Notes under the pieces: generated by a model
Told to the model about the DNA's origin: nothing
Seen by the model: the letters and a program-made list of their open reading frames with translations, nothing else
Databases searched by the model: none
In this document: piece by piece, positions 32,026 to 40,098 of the stretch
Layout: every line of letters begins with the position of its first letter
Numbering within the stretch: position 1 is the first letter of the stretch
Program-made: the position numbers and the translations under genes
NCBI RefSeq assembly: GCF_015477775.1
Contig: NZ_JADLQO010000005.1
Span: forward strand, 186,001 to 250,000
Direction of reading: 5' to 3'
Source: Nocardia abscessus
GTDB lineage: Bacteria > Actinomycetota > Actinomycetes > Mycobacteriales > Mycobacteriaceae
Length of the DNA stretch: 64,000 nucleotides

Positions 32026-33345
32026 ATGTATCCGTCTGTTCCCGCGTTCGACACTCGGGGGTTCGACGCTGCCCGCGGTCTGGGATCCGCGCCCGCGCCG
32101 GTTCCCGGGCCGCCGCAGGTGCGGATGGTCCGCCGTTCCGGTGGCCGGATCGTCGGCGGGGTGGCGGGCGGTCTGGCCGACCATCTCGGCGTCGACGTGT
32201 TCAAGGTGCGGATGGCGTTCGTGCTGCTGTCCGCGCTGGCCGGGGCGGGCATCCTGGCATATGGACTGCTCTGGATATTCACTCCCGGCGGCACGGACCA
32301 GGTGAAGCCTTCGGGTGCGGAGCGGCGGCAGGCGATCGGGCTCGCCATGCTCGGTCTCGGTCTCGCGGTCGCTGTGTCCTGGGTGTTCAGCGGGACCGCG
32401 GCGAAGGTGATCGCGCCGATCATCGTGGTCGCGGTCGGCGCGGCGCTGGTGTGGCGGGAGTACGACGTCGACGGGCCGCGTTCGCTGCTCGGGCTGCCCG
32501 CGCGGCCTTCGGTGGTGACCTGGTCGCGCATCGTCGCCGGGGCGACGCTGATCGTGGCAGGCCTCGGCGTGGTGGTGCTGGCGCGGATCGATCTGAGCTC
32601 GCTCGGGTCGGCGCTGCTCGCGGTGGCGGTCACGCTGATCGGCGCCGGACTGCTGACGGTTCCGCTGTGGCTGCGCATGATGCGCGCGCTGAACGCCGAG
32701 CGCGCCGCCCGCATCCGCAACGAGGAACGCGAGGAGATCGCCTCGCACCTGCACGATTCCGTGCTACAGACGCTCGCCCTCATCCAACGCCAGGCCGACG
32801 ACCCGCAGGAGGTGCTGCGGCTGGCCCGCAGCCAGGAACGGGAACTGCGGAAGTGGTTGTTCGAGGATTCCGGGCCGGCGCAGTCGAGCCTGGCCGCGGC
32901 CCTGCGCACCATCGCGGGCGAGGTGGAGGACCAGCACGGCGTGAAGGTGACGCCGGTGACCGTCGGCGACGTATCGATGGACGTCGAGGGCTCCGGATCG
33001 GGTCTGCCGAAGGAACACTTCACCGCGCTGCTCGGCGCGAGCAGGGAAGCGCTGGTCAACGCCGCCAAACATGCGGGCGTTCCGGAGATCGACCTGTTCG
33101 CCGAGGCCGAGCCGCACCAGGTGAGCGTCTTCGTCCGCGACCGCGGCTCGGGCTTCGATCTCGCGTCGGTGCCGGAAGACCGCCGCGGTCTGGCCAAATC
33201 CATCCGGGGCCGGATCGAACGCCGTGGCGGTCAGGTGGACATCGTGTCGACGCCGGGCCGCGGCACCGAAGTCCGGATCACCATGCCGCGCACGGACTCC
33301 GGTTGCCAGCTCCCGGACGAAGAGCCGGCTCGAGCCGCTCGCTAG
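32026..33345 (+). CDS. PspC-domain sensor histidine kinase (LiaS/EsrS-like)
   Basis: A 439-residue sensor kinase. After a short N-terminal tail comes a PspC domain (about 33-95: RRSGGRIVGGVAGGLADHLG), then four to five further membrane helices to about 215. The HisKA_3 dimerisation helix carries the phospho-acceptor His in EIASHLHDSVLQTLALIQ near 242, and the HATPase domain has NAAKHAG (N box) and DRGSGFD (G1). This is the NarL/LiaS class that pairs with LuxR-type regulators, and such a regulator follows 103 bases downstream. PspC fused to the kinase suggests it senses membrane damage directly. Confidence 0.92.
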   Translation: MYPSVPAFDTRGFDAARGLGSAPAPVPGPPQVRMVRRSGGRIVGGVAGGLADHLGVDVFKVRMAFVLLSALAGAGILAYGLLWIFTPGGTDQVKPSGAERRQAIGLAMLGLGLAVAVSWVFSGTAAKVIAPIIVVAVGAALVWREYDVDGPRSLLGLPARPSVVTWSRIVAGATLIVAGLGVVVLARIDLSSLGSALLAVAVTLIGAGLLTVPLWLRMMRALNAERAARIRNEEREEIASHLHDSVLQTLALIQRQADDPQEVLRLARSQERELRKWLFEDSGPAQSSLAAALRTIAGEVEDQHGVKVTPVTVGDVSMDVEGSGSGLPKEHFTALLGASREALVNAAKHAGVPEIDLFAEAEPHQVSVFVRDRGSGFDLASVPEDRRGLAKSIRGRIERRGGQVDIVSTPGRGTEVRITMPRTDSGCQLPDEEPARAAR

Positions 33346-33448
33346 TCGTCGGTTCCTTACCGATTCTGTTTGTTCGCGCGGCGCTGGGGAGCGCGTGGGG
33401 GATGGGTGTGGTACGGGTGGGGGGTCAAGGGTCAGTTAGGAGAAGTAG

Positions 33449-34090
33449 GTGGCCGTGCGGGTCTTTCTCGTCGATGATCACGCCGTTTTCCGGTCGGGTG
33501 TGCGTGCCGAGCTCAGCCGGGAGGCGGACATGGAGGTGGTCGGGGAGGCCGGTGGGGTGGCGGAGGCGGTGGCCGGGATCAACGCCGAGCGTCCGGACGT
33601 CGTCCTGCTCGACGTGCACATGCCCGACGGTGGTGGCGTCGCGGTGCTGGCCGGTATCGAGCCGGGGCCGGTGTGCCTGGCGTTGAGCGTGTCGGACGCG
33701 GCCGAGGACGTGATCGCGGTGATCCGGGCCGGAGCCAGAGGGTATGTGACCAAGACGATTTCGGGCGCCGAACTGGCCGACGGCATCCGCAGGGTGGCGG
33801 GTGGCGACGCGGTCTTCAGCCCGCGCCTGGCCGGCTTCGTCCTGGACTCGTTCACCGGGAAGTCCCCGGTACCCGAACCGCCCCTGGACCCCGAACTCGA
33901 CTCCCTGACCCCGCGCGAGCTGGAGGTGCTGCGCCTGCTCGCTCGCGGCTACACCTACCGCGAGATCGCCGAATCCCTCTTCATCTCCGTCAAGACCGTG
34001 GAAACGCACGCCTCCAACGTGTTGCGCAAAACCCAGCAGTCCAACCGCAACGCACTGACCCGCTGGGCCCACCGCCGCCGCATCGACTGA
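33449..34090 (+). CDS. LuxR-family response regulator
   Basis: A 213-residue response regulator beginning with GTG at 33449 after taggagaagtag. The receiver domain has acidic residues in FLVDDHAVFR, the phospho-acceptor Asp in VVLLDVHMPDGG near 53 and Lys in GYVTKTISGAE. The C-terminal LuxR helix-turn-helix reads LTPRELEVLRLLARGYTYRE and ESLFISVKTVETHASNVLRK. It is the partner of the upstream PspC kinase. Its targets probably include the divergent PspC/LiaF-like operon, by analogy with LiaR. Confidence 0.94.
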   Translation: MAVRVFLVDDHAVFRSGVRAELSREADMEVVGEAGGVAEAVAGINAERPDVVLLDVHMPDGGGVAVLAGIEPGPVCLALSVSDAAEDVIAVIRAGARGYVTKTISGAELADGIRRVAGGDAVFSPRLAGFVLDSFTGKSPVPEPPLDPELDSLTPRELEVLRLLARGYTYREIAESLFISVKTVETHASNVLRKTQQSNRNALTRWAHRRRID

Positions 34091-34126
34091 CCACGCCGCG
34101 CGGCGCTTCGCATACGCGCGAGGACG

Positions 34127-35248
34127 TCAGAGCACGGCGACGATGATCGCGATGATGATGATCAGGCCGATCAGGAGACCCACGGCGATGGCCAAGGGGG
34201 CGTTGCTCGGCTGCGGGTTCTTGGCGCGCTGCGCGGGTGGGGCCGCGGACGCCCCGGCGTGGTTGCGGTGCGGGCGGGGGAGCGGCGTGGAGTGGGGGCT
34301 GCGGATCCCGGACGCCGAATTACGCGCGGCCCAGGCCGGGATGGTTCCGTCCTCGGTGCGGACGGGCGCGCCGAGAATGTACGGTCCGGTGCCGGGACCG
34401 AAAGCGGCGGTGAGGATTTCGTCCCGCGCCTCGGCCATGGTGGGCCGCCGCTGCGGCGCCGGTTCCATCATGTGCAGCAGTGCCTGGGTGAGCACGCCGC
34501 TGCGGGTCGGCGGGATGATCTGCGCCATGGCGGCGCGGTGCACGATGACGTCGCTGTCCTCGTCGAAGCCGAACGGCGGTTGCCCTTCGATCGCGGTGTA
34601 GAGCGTGGCGCCGAGGGAGAACACGTCGCTGGCCTTGGTCGGCTGCGCTCCGCGCGCCACCTCGGGGGGCAGGTAGGAAGGGGTGCCGGTGATCACGCCG
34701 TCCGGTTCGTCGGACACCTCGCCCGCACCGCGAGAGATGCCGAAGTCGCTGAGCTTCGCCATGCCAACGCCGGGGCCGCGGTCGGCGACGAGGATGTTGC
34801 CCGGTTTGATGTCCCGGTGCACGATGCCGACCGCGTGTGCGGCGGCCAGCGCGTCGGCGACCTGGGCGCCGATCTGCGCGACCTCGATCGGCGGCAGCGT
34901 GTCGACCAGCGCGAGCGCCTTCGCGACACTGCGCGAGGGTAGGTGCTCCATCACCAGCCAGGGCTCACCGGCCTCGAGCACCACGTCGTACACGGCGATC
35001 GCGTGGTCGTGCGAGAGCTTCGCGGCGACCCGGCCCTCGTGCATGATCTGGTTGCGGACCGCCTCGGCTTCCTCCTCGCCGAGCCCGGCCGTGGTGAGCA
35101 CCTGCTTGATCGCGACGTCCCGGTCGAGCAGGCGGTCGTGGGCCAGCCAGACCGCGCCCATGCCGCCGCCACCCAGCTTCGACTGGAGGCGGTAGCGGCC
35201 TGCGACGAGGTATTGAGGGCCGACAGTGGGACGAGCGCGTTCGGTCAC
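34127..35248 (-). CDS. Ser/Thr protein kinase (PknB-like, single membrane helix)
   Basis: A 373-residue Hanks-type kinase, GTG start at 35248. The kinase domain (about 12-275) shows the Gly loop LGGGGMGAVW, ATP Lys in DVAIKQVL, catalytic HRDIKPGNIL, DFGISRG, and the activation-loop end GTPSYLPPE. A linker rich in Pro, His and Asn (about 300-345) leads to one transmembrane helix, LAIAVGLLIGLIIIIAIIVA, at the very C-terminus. There is no outer sensor domain, so the ligand is not sensed by PASTA or similar repeats. It converges on the response regulator gene, with 36 bases between the stops. Confidence 0.93.
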   Translation of the reverse strand: MTERARPTVGPQYLVAGRYRLQSKLGGGGMGAVWLAHDRLLDRDVAIKQVLTTAGLGEEEAEAVRNQIMHEGRVAAKLSHDHAIAVYDVVLEAGEPWLVMEHLPSRSVAKALALVDTLPPIEVAQIGAQVADALAAAHAVGIVHRDIKPGNILVADRGPGVGMAKLSDFGISRGAGEVSDEPDGVITGTPSYLPPEVARGAQPTKASDVFSLGATLYTAIEGQPPFGFDEDSDVIVHRAAMAQIIPPTRSGVLTQALLHMMEPAPQRRPTMAEARDEILTAAFGPGTGPYILGAPVRTEDGTIPAWAARNSASGIRSPHSTPLPRPHRNHAGASAAPPAQRAKNPQPSNAPLAIAVGLLIGLIIIIAIIVAVL

Positions 35249-35633
35249 GGTGCGAGGGTAGCGGAAAATGGGGCTAGCTGGCCTGATTCGTGTTCGCGCA
35301 TGCCAGGGACATGAGCACGAATCGCGCGCCGCGCCCGCCCTCGGACTCTCGGTTCGAATGCGTGCCACCCACCATACCGATAAACGGGGGCCGGACGTCG
35401 TAGCCGAGTGCACGCCGCGTTCCCGGTTGCGCCTCGCATCGGCCCATGCCACTGCGCGAGAGGAGCCGCGGCCGCGACACGAGGACTGAACCCTTGACGA
35501 AACCCGGGGGTCGGTTTCTACTGAGTCCGTATCGAACGTATATTCGATATCGATCGATAGCTGAATCGGTGCTGCCGCTCGAATCGCGAGGGCTGCTCCG
35601 CATGCTTCGCCTCGGGTCCATCGTGGGAAGTAG
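35249..35633. other. 385-base divergent region upstream of imuA'
   Basis: The region separates the kinase gene from imuA'. Short open frames exist but none has family support. It holds the SOS box at 35532-35547 in an AT-rich patch (35510-35570), with a run of TATATTCGATATCGAT that could provide the -10 element. The left half probably carries the kinase promoter. Confidence 0.6.
35532..35547. promoter_or_regulatory. SOS box (LexA site) of imuA'-imuB
   Basis: TCGAACGTATATTCGA matches the actinobacterial LexA consensus TCGAAC-N4-GTTCGA in 11 of 12 fixed positions. It lies 86 bases upstream of the imuA' start, inside an AT-rich patch. DNA damage should relieve LexA repression. Confidence 0.88.
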
Positions 35634-36431
35634 GTGGTTGAGATGGGTTCGGATGCGATGTCGCAGGGAGGGGTGGATCGGGACGCGCTGCCGCGCGGTG
35701 CGGGGCGGCAGGGTGCTCCTACGCTTGATGAGCTGCGCAGACGCATGGCAGCGGTGCCGGGGCGCGGTGAATCGGCAGCGCATCGCGTCCCGCTCGACAA
35801 TGGTGCGCCCAGAGCGGCGTTGCCGGTGCCCGCGGCGCTCGCTCCGCTGTTGCCCGATGGTGGCTTGGTCAAGGGTTCCGTCGTGGCGTACACGGGTGCG
35901 AGTTCGCTGCTGGCCGGCCTGCTGGCCGCGGTGACCGAGAGGGGTGGGCATGCCGCGGTGGTCGGCATGCCTCGGCTCGGTCTGCTGGCCGCGGTGGAAA
36001 TGGGGGCGCAACTGCGGCGGCTGGCCGTGATCAGCGACCCCGGCCCCGACCCGGTGGAGGTGGCCGCGGTGCTGCTCGACGGGCTCGATCTGGTCGTGCT
36101 CGGGCTCGGGGGCGGCGCCGTCGCCCCCGCCCGCAGCCGGGTGATCGCAGCCCGCGCCCGCAACAAGGGCGCCACCCTCGTGGTCGCCGACGGTCGCTGG
36201 CCCGGCGCGTCCCTCCAACTCGACGCCCGCGTCGCGGGTTACACCGGTCTCGGCCGCGGGCGCGGACGCTTGCGCTCGCTCGGCTTGACCGTCGAGGTGC
36301 GGGGCAAGGCGGGCCCGCCCCGGCGCGGACGGCTGGATCTGTGCCCGAACGCGGGTCGCGTGGAATGGGTGCTGCGGGAAAAGGCGGCTCGGCCAGTGGA
36401 AGCCATCGATACCCAGGAGGCGGTGTCGTGA
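35634..36431 (+). CDS. imuA': Mutasome accessory protein ImuA'
   Basis: A 265-residue RecA-like protein of the actinobacterial ImuA' type. The GTG at 35634 has gggaagtag before it. LKGSVVAYTGASSLLAGLLAAV occupies the P-loop position but lacks a canonical Walker A Lys-Thr; LDLVVLGLGGG and ARARNKGATLVVADGRWPG match Walker B-like and family segments. It bridges ImuB and DnaE2 in error-prone lesion bypass. The C-terminus contains LDLCPNAGRVEW. It stands behind the SOS box and ahead of imuB, separated by 199 bases that may hold a small frame. Confidence 0.87.
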   Translation: MVEMGSDAMSQGGVDRDALPRGAGRQGAPTLDELRRRMAAVPGRGESAAHRVPLDNGAPRAALPVPAALAPLLPDGGLVKGSVVAYTGASSLLAGLLAAVTERGGHAAVVGMPRLGLLAAVEMGAQLRRLAVISDPGPDPVEVAAVLLDGLDLVVLGLGGGAVAPARSRVIAARARNKGATLVVADGRWPGASLQLDARVAGYTGLGRGRGRLRSLGLTVEVRGKAGPPRRGRLDLCPNAGRVEWVLREKAARPVEAIDTQEAVS

Positions 36432-36634
36432 GGGCCTTGACCGGCTCGCCGATCGAGCGATTCGATATCGCTGGTTCCGCCGGTCTCGGACGCGCCACGG
36501 AGACTCGCGGCATAGCGAAGCCGGGTCTCTGGTGCGATGTCCCGCACGGCTCCGCCGGGGTGGCGCGTCTTCGAGGACTCGCCGATCGCGGGAACCAGCG
36601 GGTGGTGGCGGACGAAGGCAGTGCGTCGCCGTGA
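36428..36634 (+). CDS. Possible 68-residue coupled frame between imuA' and imuB
   Basis: A GTG at 36428 overlaps the imuA' stop (GTGA) and the frame ends exactly in a GTGA overlap with the imuB start. The predicted product (VRALTGSPIERFDIAG then SAGLGRATETRGIA and so on) has one Cys and one Trp and no recognisable family. Third-position GC by hand count is about 75 percent, lower than typical genes here, which argues against coding. The DNA also contains separated inverted pieces (36469-36480 with 36588-36600). It may be a real coupling peptide or a repeat-derived spacer that happens to be open. Confidence 0.35.
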   Translation: MRALTGSPIERFDIAGSAGLGRATETRGIAKPGLWCDVPHGSAGVARLRGLADRGNQRVVADEGSASP

Positions 36635-38217
36635 TCCGGCCGGGGTCGAAGCGGGTGCTGGCCCTGTGGTGCCCGGACTGGCCCGCGGTCGCCGCGGCGG
36701 CGATGGCGGGGCTGCCCGCGACGCGGCCGGTGGCGGTGCTGTTCGCCAACCGGGTGGTGGCGTGTTCGGCGATCGCGCGAGCCGAAGGCGTGCGGCGCGG
36801 CCTGAAGCGCAGAGAGGCGCAGGGGCGGTGCCCGGAGTTGTTTCTCGCGCAACAAGACCCGGATCGGGACGCGCGGTTGTTCGAACCGGTGGTCGCGGCG
36901 GTGGCCGCGACGGTGCCCGGCGTGGAGGTGCTGCGTCCCGGGTTGCTCGTGCTCGGCGCGCGCGGTGCGGCGCGATTCTTCGGGTCCGAGGAGGCGGCGG
37001 CCGAGCGCCTGGTCGACGCGGTGGCCGCGGCGGGGGCGGAAGCGCAGATCGGGATCGCCGACGAGCTGTCCACGGCGGTGATCGCGGCCCGGCGCGCCGC
37101 TGTCGTGCCCGCGGGCGCCGGAGCGCGGTTTCTCGCACCGCTGCCGGTGGGGGAACTCGCGGTCGAGCCGAGCCTGGCCGCGCCGGAACGCGCCGACCTG
37201 GTCGACCTGCTGCACCGCTTGGGCTTGCGCCGGATCGGTGATTTCGCCGCTCTTTCCGCGACGGAGGTCGCTTCCCGGTTCGGGACCGATGCGGTGCTGG
37301 CGTATCGCTGTGCCAGGGCCGAGCCGGAGCGCCCGCCCTCCGCGCGGCAGCCGCCGCCGGATCTGGTGGTGGAGTACCGCTGTGATCCCCCGATCGAGCG
37401 GGTCGACGCGGCCGCCTTCGCCGGACGCCTGCTCGCCACCCGGCTGCACAGCGCGCTGGCGGGCGCGGGGCTGGCCTGCACCAGGCTCTCGGTGCACGCG
37501 GAAACCGCGGCGGGGGAGGACCTTTCGCGGATCTGGCGATGTGCGGAGCCGCTCACGCCGGAAGGCACGGCGGACCGGGTGCGCTGGCAGCTGGACGGCT
37601 GGCTCACCCGGCGTGACGGCGCGCGGCCCACCGCGCCGATCACCGTGCTGCGGCTGGAACCTGTCGAGGTGGTCACGGCGGGCGCACTGCAACTCGGGTT
37701 GTGGGGCGGAGCGGGGGAGGAGGACGATCGCGCCCGCCGGGCGCTGATCCGGGTGCAAGGGCTGCTCGGCGGGGAAGCGGTGCGGGTCGGCGTGCTCAGC
37801 GGCGGACGCGGACCCGCCGAACGCATCACCATGGTCGCGCTGGGTGACGAACTCGTCCCCGCGGCCGACCCCGCGCAGCCCTGGCCGGGCCGGTTGCCCG
37901 AGCCCGCCCCCGCCGTGCTCCTGCTGAACCGTCCACCGGTACGGCTGGAAGCCGCCGACGGCGCGCTTGTCAAAGTCACCGATCGCGCCATGTTCGATGC
38001 CGACCCCGCCCTGCTGCGCTGGGGAAGCAGACAGTGGCGGCTGACCGGCTGGGCGGGACCGTGGCCGGTGGACGAGCGTTGGTGGGCACCCGATTCGGAC
38101 GACACGGAATTCACCGCCCGCGCACAAGTCCAACTCGACGACGCCCCCGCCGCCGACAAAGTCCTGCTGCTGATCTATCACGACGAAACCTGGCGCGCCG
38201 AGGGACTTTACGACTGA
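36631..38217 (+). CDS. imuB: Catalytically inactive Y-family polymerase ImuB
   Basis: A 528-residue protein with the fold of Y-family DNA polymerases. The GTG at 36631 is set by VIRPGSKRVLALWCPDWPAVA, which matches ImuB N-termini. The catalytic acidic residues of active polymerases are missing, as normal for ImuB: LALWCPDWP stands where LDMDAFFA would be. RLGLRRIGDFAAL forms the helix-hairpin-helix of the thumb, and ALDDELVPAADP-like sequence and a C-terminal LLLIYHDETWRAEGLYD follow. ImuB recruits DnaE2 to the beta clamp. A candidate clamp-binding QLGLWGG lies near 355. Confidence 0.92.
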   Translation: MIRPGSKRVLALWCPDWPAVAAAAMAGLPATRPVAVLFANRVVACSAIARAEGVRRGLKRREAQGRCPELFLAQQDPDRDARLFEPVVAAVAATVPGVEVLRPGLLVLGARGAARFFGSEEAAAERLVDAVAAAGAEAQIGIADELSTAVIAARRAAVVPAGAGARFLAPLPVGELAVEPSLAAPERADLVDLLHRLGLRRIGDFAALSATEVASRFGTDAVLAYRCARAEPERPPSARQPPPDLVVEYRCDPPIERVDAAAFAGRLLATRLHSALAGAGLACTRLSVHAETAAGEDLSRIWRCAEPLTPEGTADRVRWQLDGWLTRRDGARPTAPITVLRLEPVEVVTAGALQLGLWGGAGEEDDRARRALIRVQGLLGGEAVRVGVLSGGRGPAERITMVALGDELVPAADPAQPWPGRLPEPAPAVLLLNRPPVRLEAADGALVKVTDRAMFDADPALLRWGSRQWRLTGWAGPWPVDERWWAPDSDDTEFTARAQVQLDDAPAADKVLLLIYHDETWRAEGLYD

Positions 38218-38319
38218 CCGGCCTCAGCAGAACTCTGTGATCGATAGGCGCCGGCTCTGTTCGGCTGCATCCATCGATCAGATGCGGGAGTGCCGAGTGG
38301 GTCGTGATCGGCGCCGGAT

Positions 38320-39018
38320 TCACTCCTGACGTGACCACACCGTCGCCAAGGTGAACGGATGTCCGCGTAGGGCGGCCCATTTCGGCTTGCGCGCCAGCCA
38401 CGCGTCGTCCACCACTGCCTCGGCGACTTCGGTGAGGGTCCACCCGGCGGCGAGACCCGCCGACAGGTGCTCGCTGATCAGGTGCAGATGCGTGCTGATC
38501 GCCACCGGTTCGCCGGAGGGATCGGTGTAGTGCGTCGGCATTCCGGACACCATGATGAATTGGGGGTGATAGCTGACCAGAACGCAGCGGGCGCCAGGTG
38601 CGGCCAGGCGCCACGCCTCCGCGTAGAACGGCGCCAACTCCGGGAGGTGCTCATCGATCAGCGAGGCGATCACCAGGTCGTAGGTGCCTTCCGGCAGACC
38701 GGTGGCCCGCACGTCCGCGCGGGTCAGCGTGGTGTGGGCGCCGCGTTCGGCGGCCAACGCCAGCATTCCCCGGCTCACGTCGACCCCGTCGATGTGCGTG
38801 ATTCCGCGCTCGCGCAACCAAGTTCCGGTCCGCCCGGTGCCGCAGCCGAGGTCGGCAGCGCGCCGCACTCGGGCGAGGTCCAGTCGCAGCCGCCCGAGCA
38901 GCGCGAGATCCATCTCGTCCAGGACCGTCTGCTCGTAGGTGGGCGCCCAACCGTCGTACCCCGTGGCAACGTCGACGGTGCGGTAGTCGCGGCGGTCGAA
39001 ATCGGCGAAGGAGGGCAT
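38320..39018 (-). CDS. SAM-dependent methyltransferase
   Basis: A 232-residue class I methyltransferase. Motif I, AADLGCGTGRTGTWL, binds SAM near 55; DGVDVSRGMLALA gives the acidic ribose contact; and LVIASLIDEHLPEL and LVSYHPQFIM complete the core. A conserved YDGWAPTYEQTVLDEMD segment at the start is typical of small-molecule methyltransferases. The substrate is unknown. It is convergent with imuB and divergent from a hydrolase; nothing in the promoter indicates SOS control. Confidence 0.88.
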   Translation of the reverse strand: MPSFADFDRRDYRTVDVATGYDGWAPTYEQTVLDEMDLALLGRLRLDLARVRRAADLGCGTGRTGTWLRERGITHIDGVDVSRGMLALAAERGAHTTLTRADVRATGLPEGTYDLVIASLIDEHLPELAPFYAEAWRLAAPGARCVLVSYHPQFIMVSGMPTHYTDPSGEPVAISTHLHLISEHLSAGLAAGWTLTEVAEAVVDDAWLARKPKWAALRGHPFTLATVWSRQE

Positions 39019-39203
39019 GCCGCGAGTATTGTTCCGAGCTCACTCCCGCGCCAGGCATTTACCGAGCCGATCGAAACAGCCTCGGCCGCGCGGGAGTTCA
39101 CGAGTTACGGGCCCAAGCGCCACTCGTACCACACTTTTACCGGCAGGTGATCCGTGCTACACCGCACAGGCCGAGTGCATAACAGCCGGTATTCTCGTTC
39201 GTC

Positions 39204-39959
39204 GTGGATCTGAGGGTGGGCCAAGTGGCTTTCGGCGACGTGCGGATCGCCTATCGGGATTCGGGTGTGGGCGCGGTCAGCGACATCCCCGTGCTGCTGG
39301 TGCACGGCATGGGCGGCGACGGGCACACCTGGGACCGGTTCGCGCGTGTCCTGGTGCAATCCGGACGTCGTGTGATCATCCCCGACCTCCGCGGACACGG
39401 CCGTAGCTCGCACACCGATTCCTATCTCTTCGACGACTTCGGCGACGATCTGCTGCGCCTCTGCGATCAACTGGAGCTGCCCTCGGTGGACCTGGTCGGG
39501 CATTCGCTCGGCGGCTACGCGGTGTCGCGCGTGGCGCAGGAGCGGCCGGAGCTGGCGCGCAAGCTGGTCATCGAGGAGTGTCCGCTCCCGTTGCAATCCG
39601 GCGCCGAGGAATTGCGCCTGACCCGCCGTTTTCCCACCGTGCCCGAGCTGTGGCACGCCACCTCCAGCCTGGCCCGGCACCCGCGCGCGGTGCTCGCGTT
39701 CGACCGCTCCATGACGAAGACGGCGCTCGAGCAGTTCCGCAAGCCGAACCCGGAGTGGTGGGACCGGCTCTCCGACATCACCGCACCCACCTTGGTGTTG
39801 TGCGGCGGACCGGGCGGCATGGTGGATCCGGACAAGCTCGCCGTCCTACAGGCCAGTCTTCCCGACTGCACGGTGACCACGTTTACCTGCGGCCACAGCA
39901 TCCACCGCGACCGCTACCGGGAGTTCGCCGCGGCCGTCCGGCCGTTCCTGGCGGGCTGA
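39204..39959 (+). CDS. Alpha/beta hydrolase
   Basis: A 251-residue hydrolase, GTG at 39204. LLVHGMGGDGHTW supplies the oxyanion hole, DLRGHGRS a family motif, and the nucleophile elbow LVGHSLGGYAVS near 96-103 contains Ser; the acid lies in CGGPGGMVDPD and the His in TCGHSIHRD near 233. All triad residues are intact. It belongs to the epoxide-hydrolase or haloperoxidase-like group. The substrate cannot be deduced. The gene lies 35 bases before a short frame that overlaps the Suc_Fer-like gene. Confidence 0.88.
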   Translation: MDLRVGQVAFGDVRIAYRDSGVGAVSDIPVLLVHGMGGDGHTWDRFARVLVQSGRRVIIPDLRGHGRSSHTDSYLFDDFGDDLLRLCDQLELPSVDLVGHSLGGYAVSRVAQERPELARKLVIEECPLPLQSGAEELRLTRRFPTVPELWHATSSLARHPRAVLAFDRSMTKTALEQFRKPNPEWWDRLSDITAPTLVLCGGPGGMVDPDKLAVLQASLPDCTVTTFTCGHSIHRDRYREFAAAVRPFLAG

Positions 39960-39993
39960 CGAGGTGCGCGCCGTCCGGATCTAGAGTGAGGGA

Positions 39994-40098
39994 ATGTCCG
40001 CGCACGGCCGTCCGGTTCTGTTCTGCCTCGCCGAACGGCCCCTGCGCGCCCGGCTGATGGGCGACAACGCGCCGCGACCGGCAGGTCGTCGCTGGTGA
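39994..40098 (+). CDS. Possible 34-residue leader frame before Suc_Fer-like gene
   Basis: An ATG at 39994 with gtgaggga directly upstream opens a 34-codon frame that ends by overlapping the GTG start of the next gene (GTGA). The product MSAHGRPVLFCLAERPLRAR and so on is basic and contains one Cys. It could be a coupling or regulatory leader peptide. The good ribosome-binding site and exact overlap are the evidence; size keeps confidence low. Confidence 0.35.
   Translation: MSAHGRPVLFCLAERPLRARLMGDNAPRPAGRRW

Noticed and set aside
36428..36634. Confident new mutasome subunit
   Set aside because: Overlaps are perfect but third-position GC is low and no family is seen; kept only as a low-confidence feature.
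35274..38159. Very long minus-strand frame antisense to imuA'-imuB
   Set aside because: Ser/Arg/Ala-rich translation without motifs, mirrored on two well-supported plus-strand genes; a product of high GC content.
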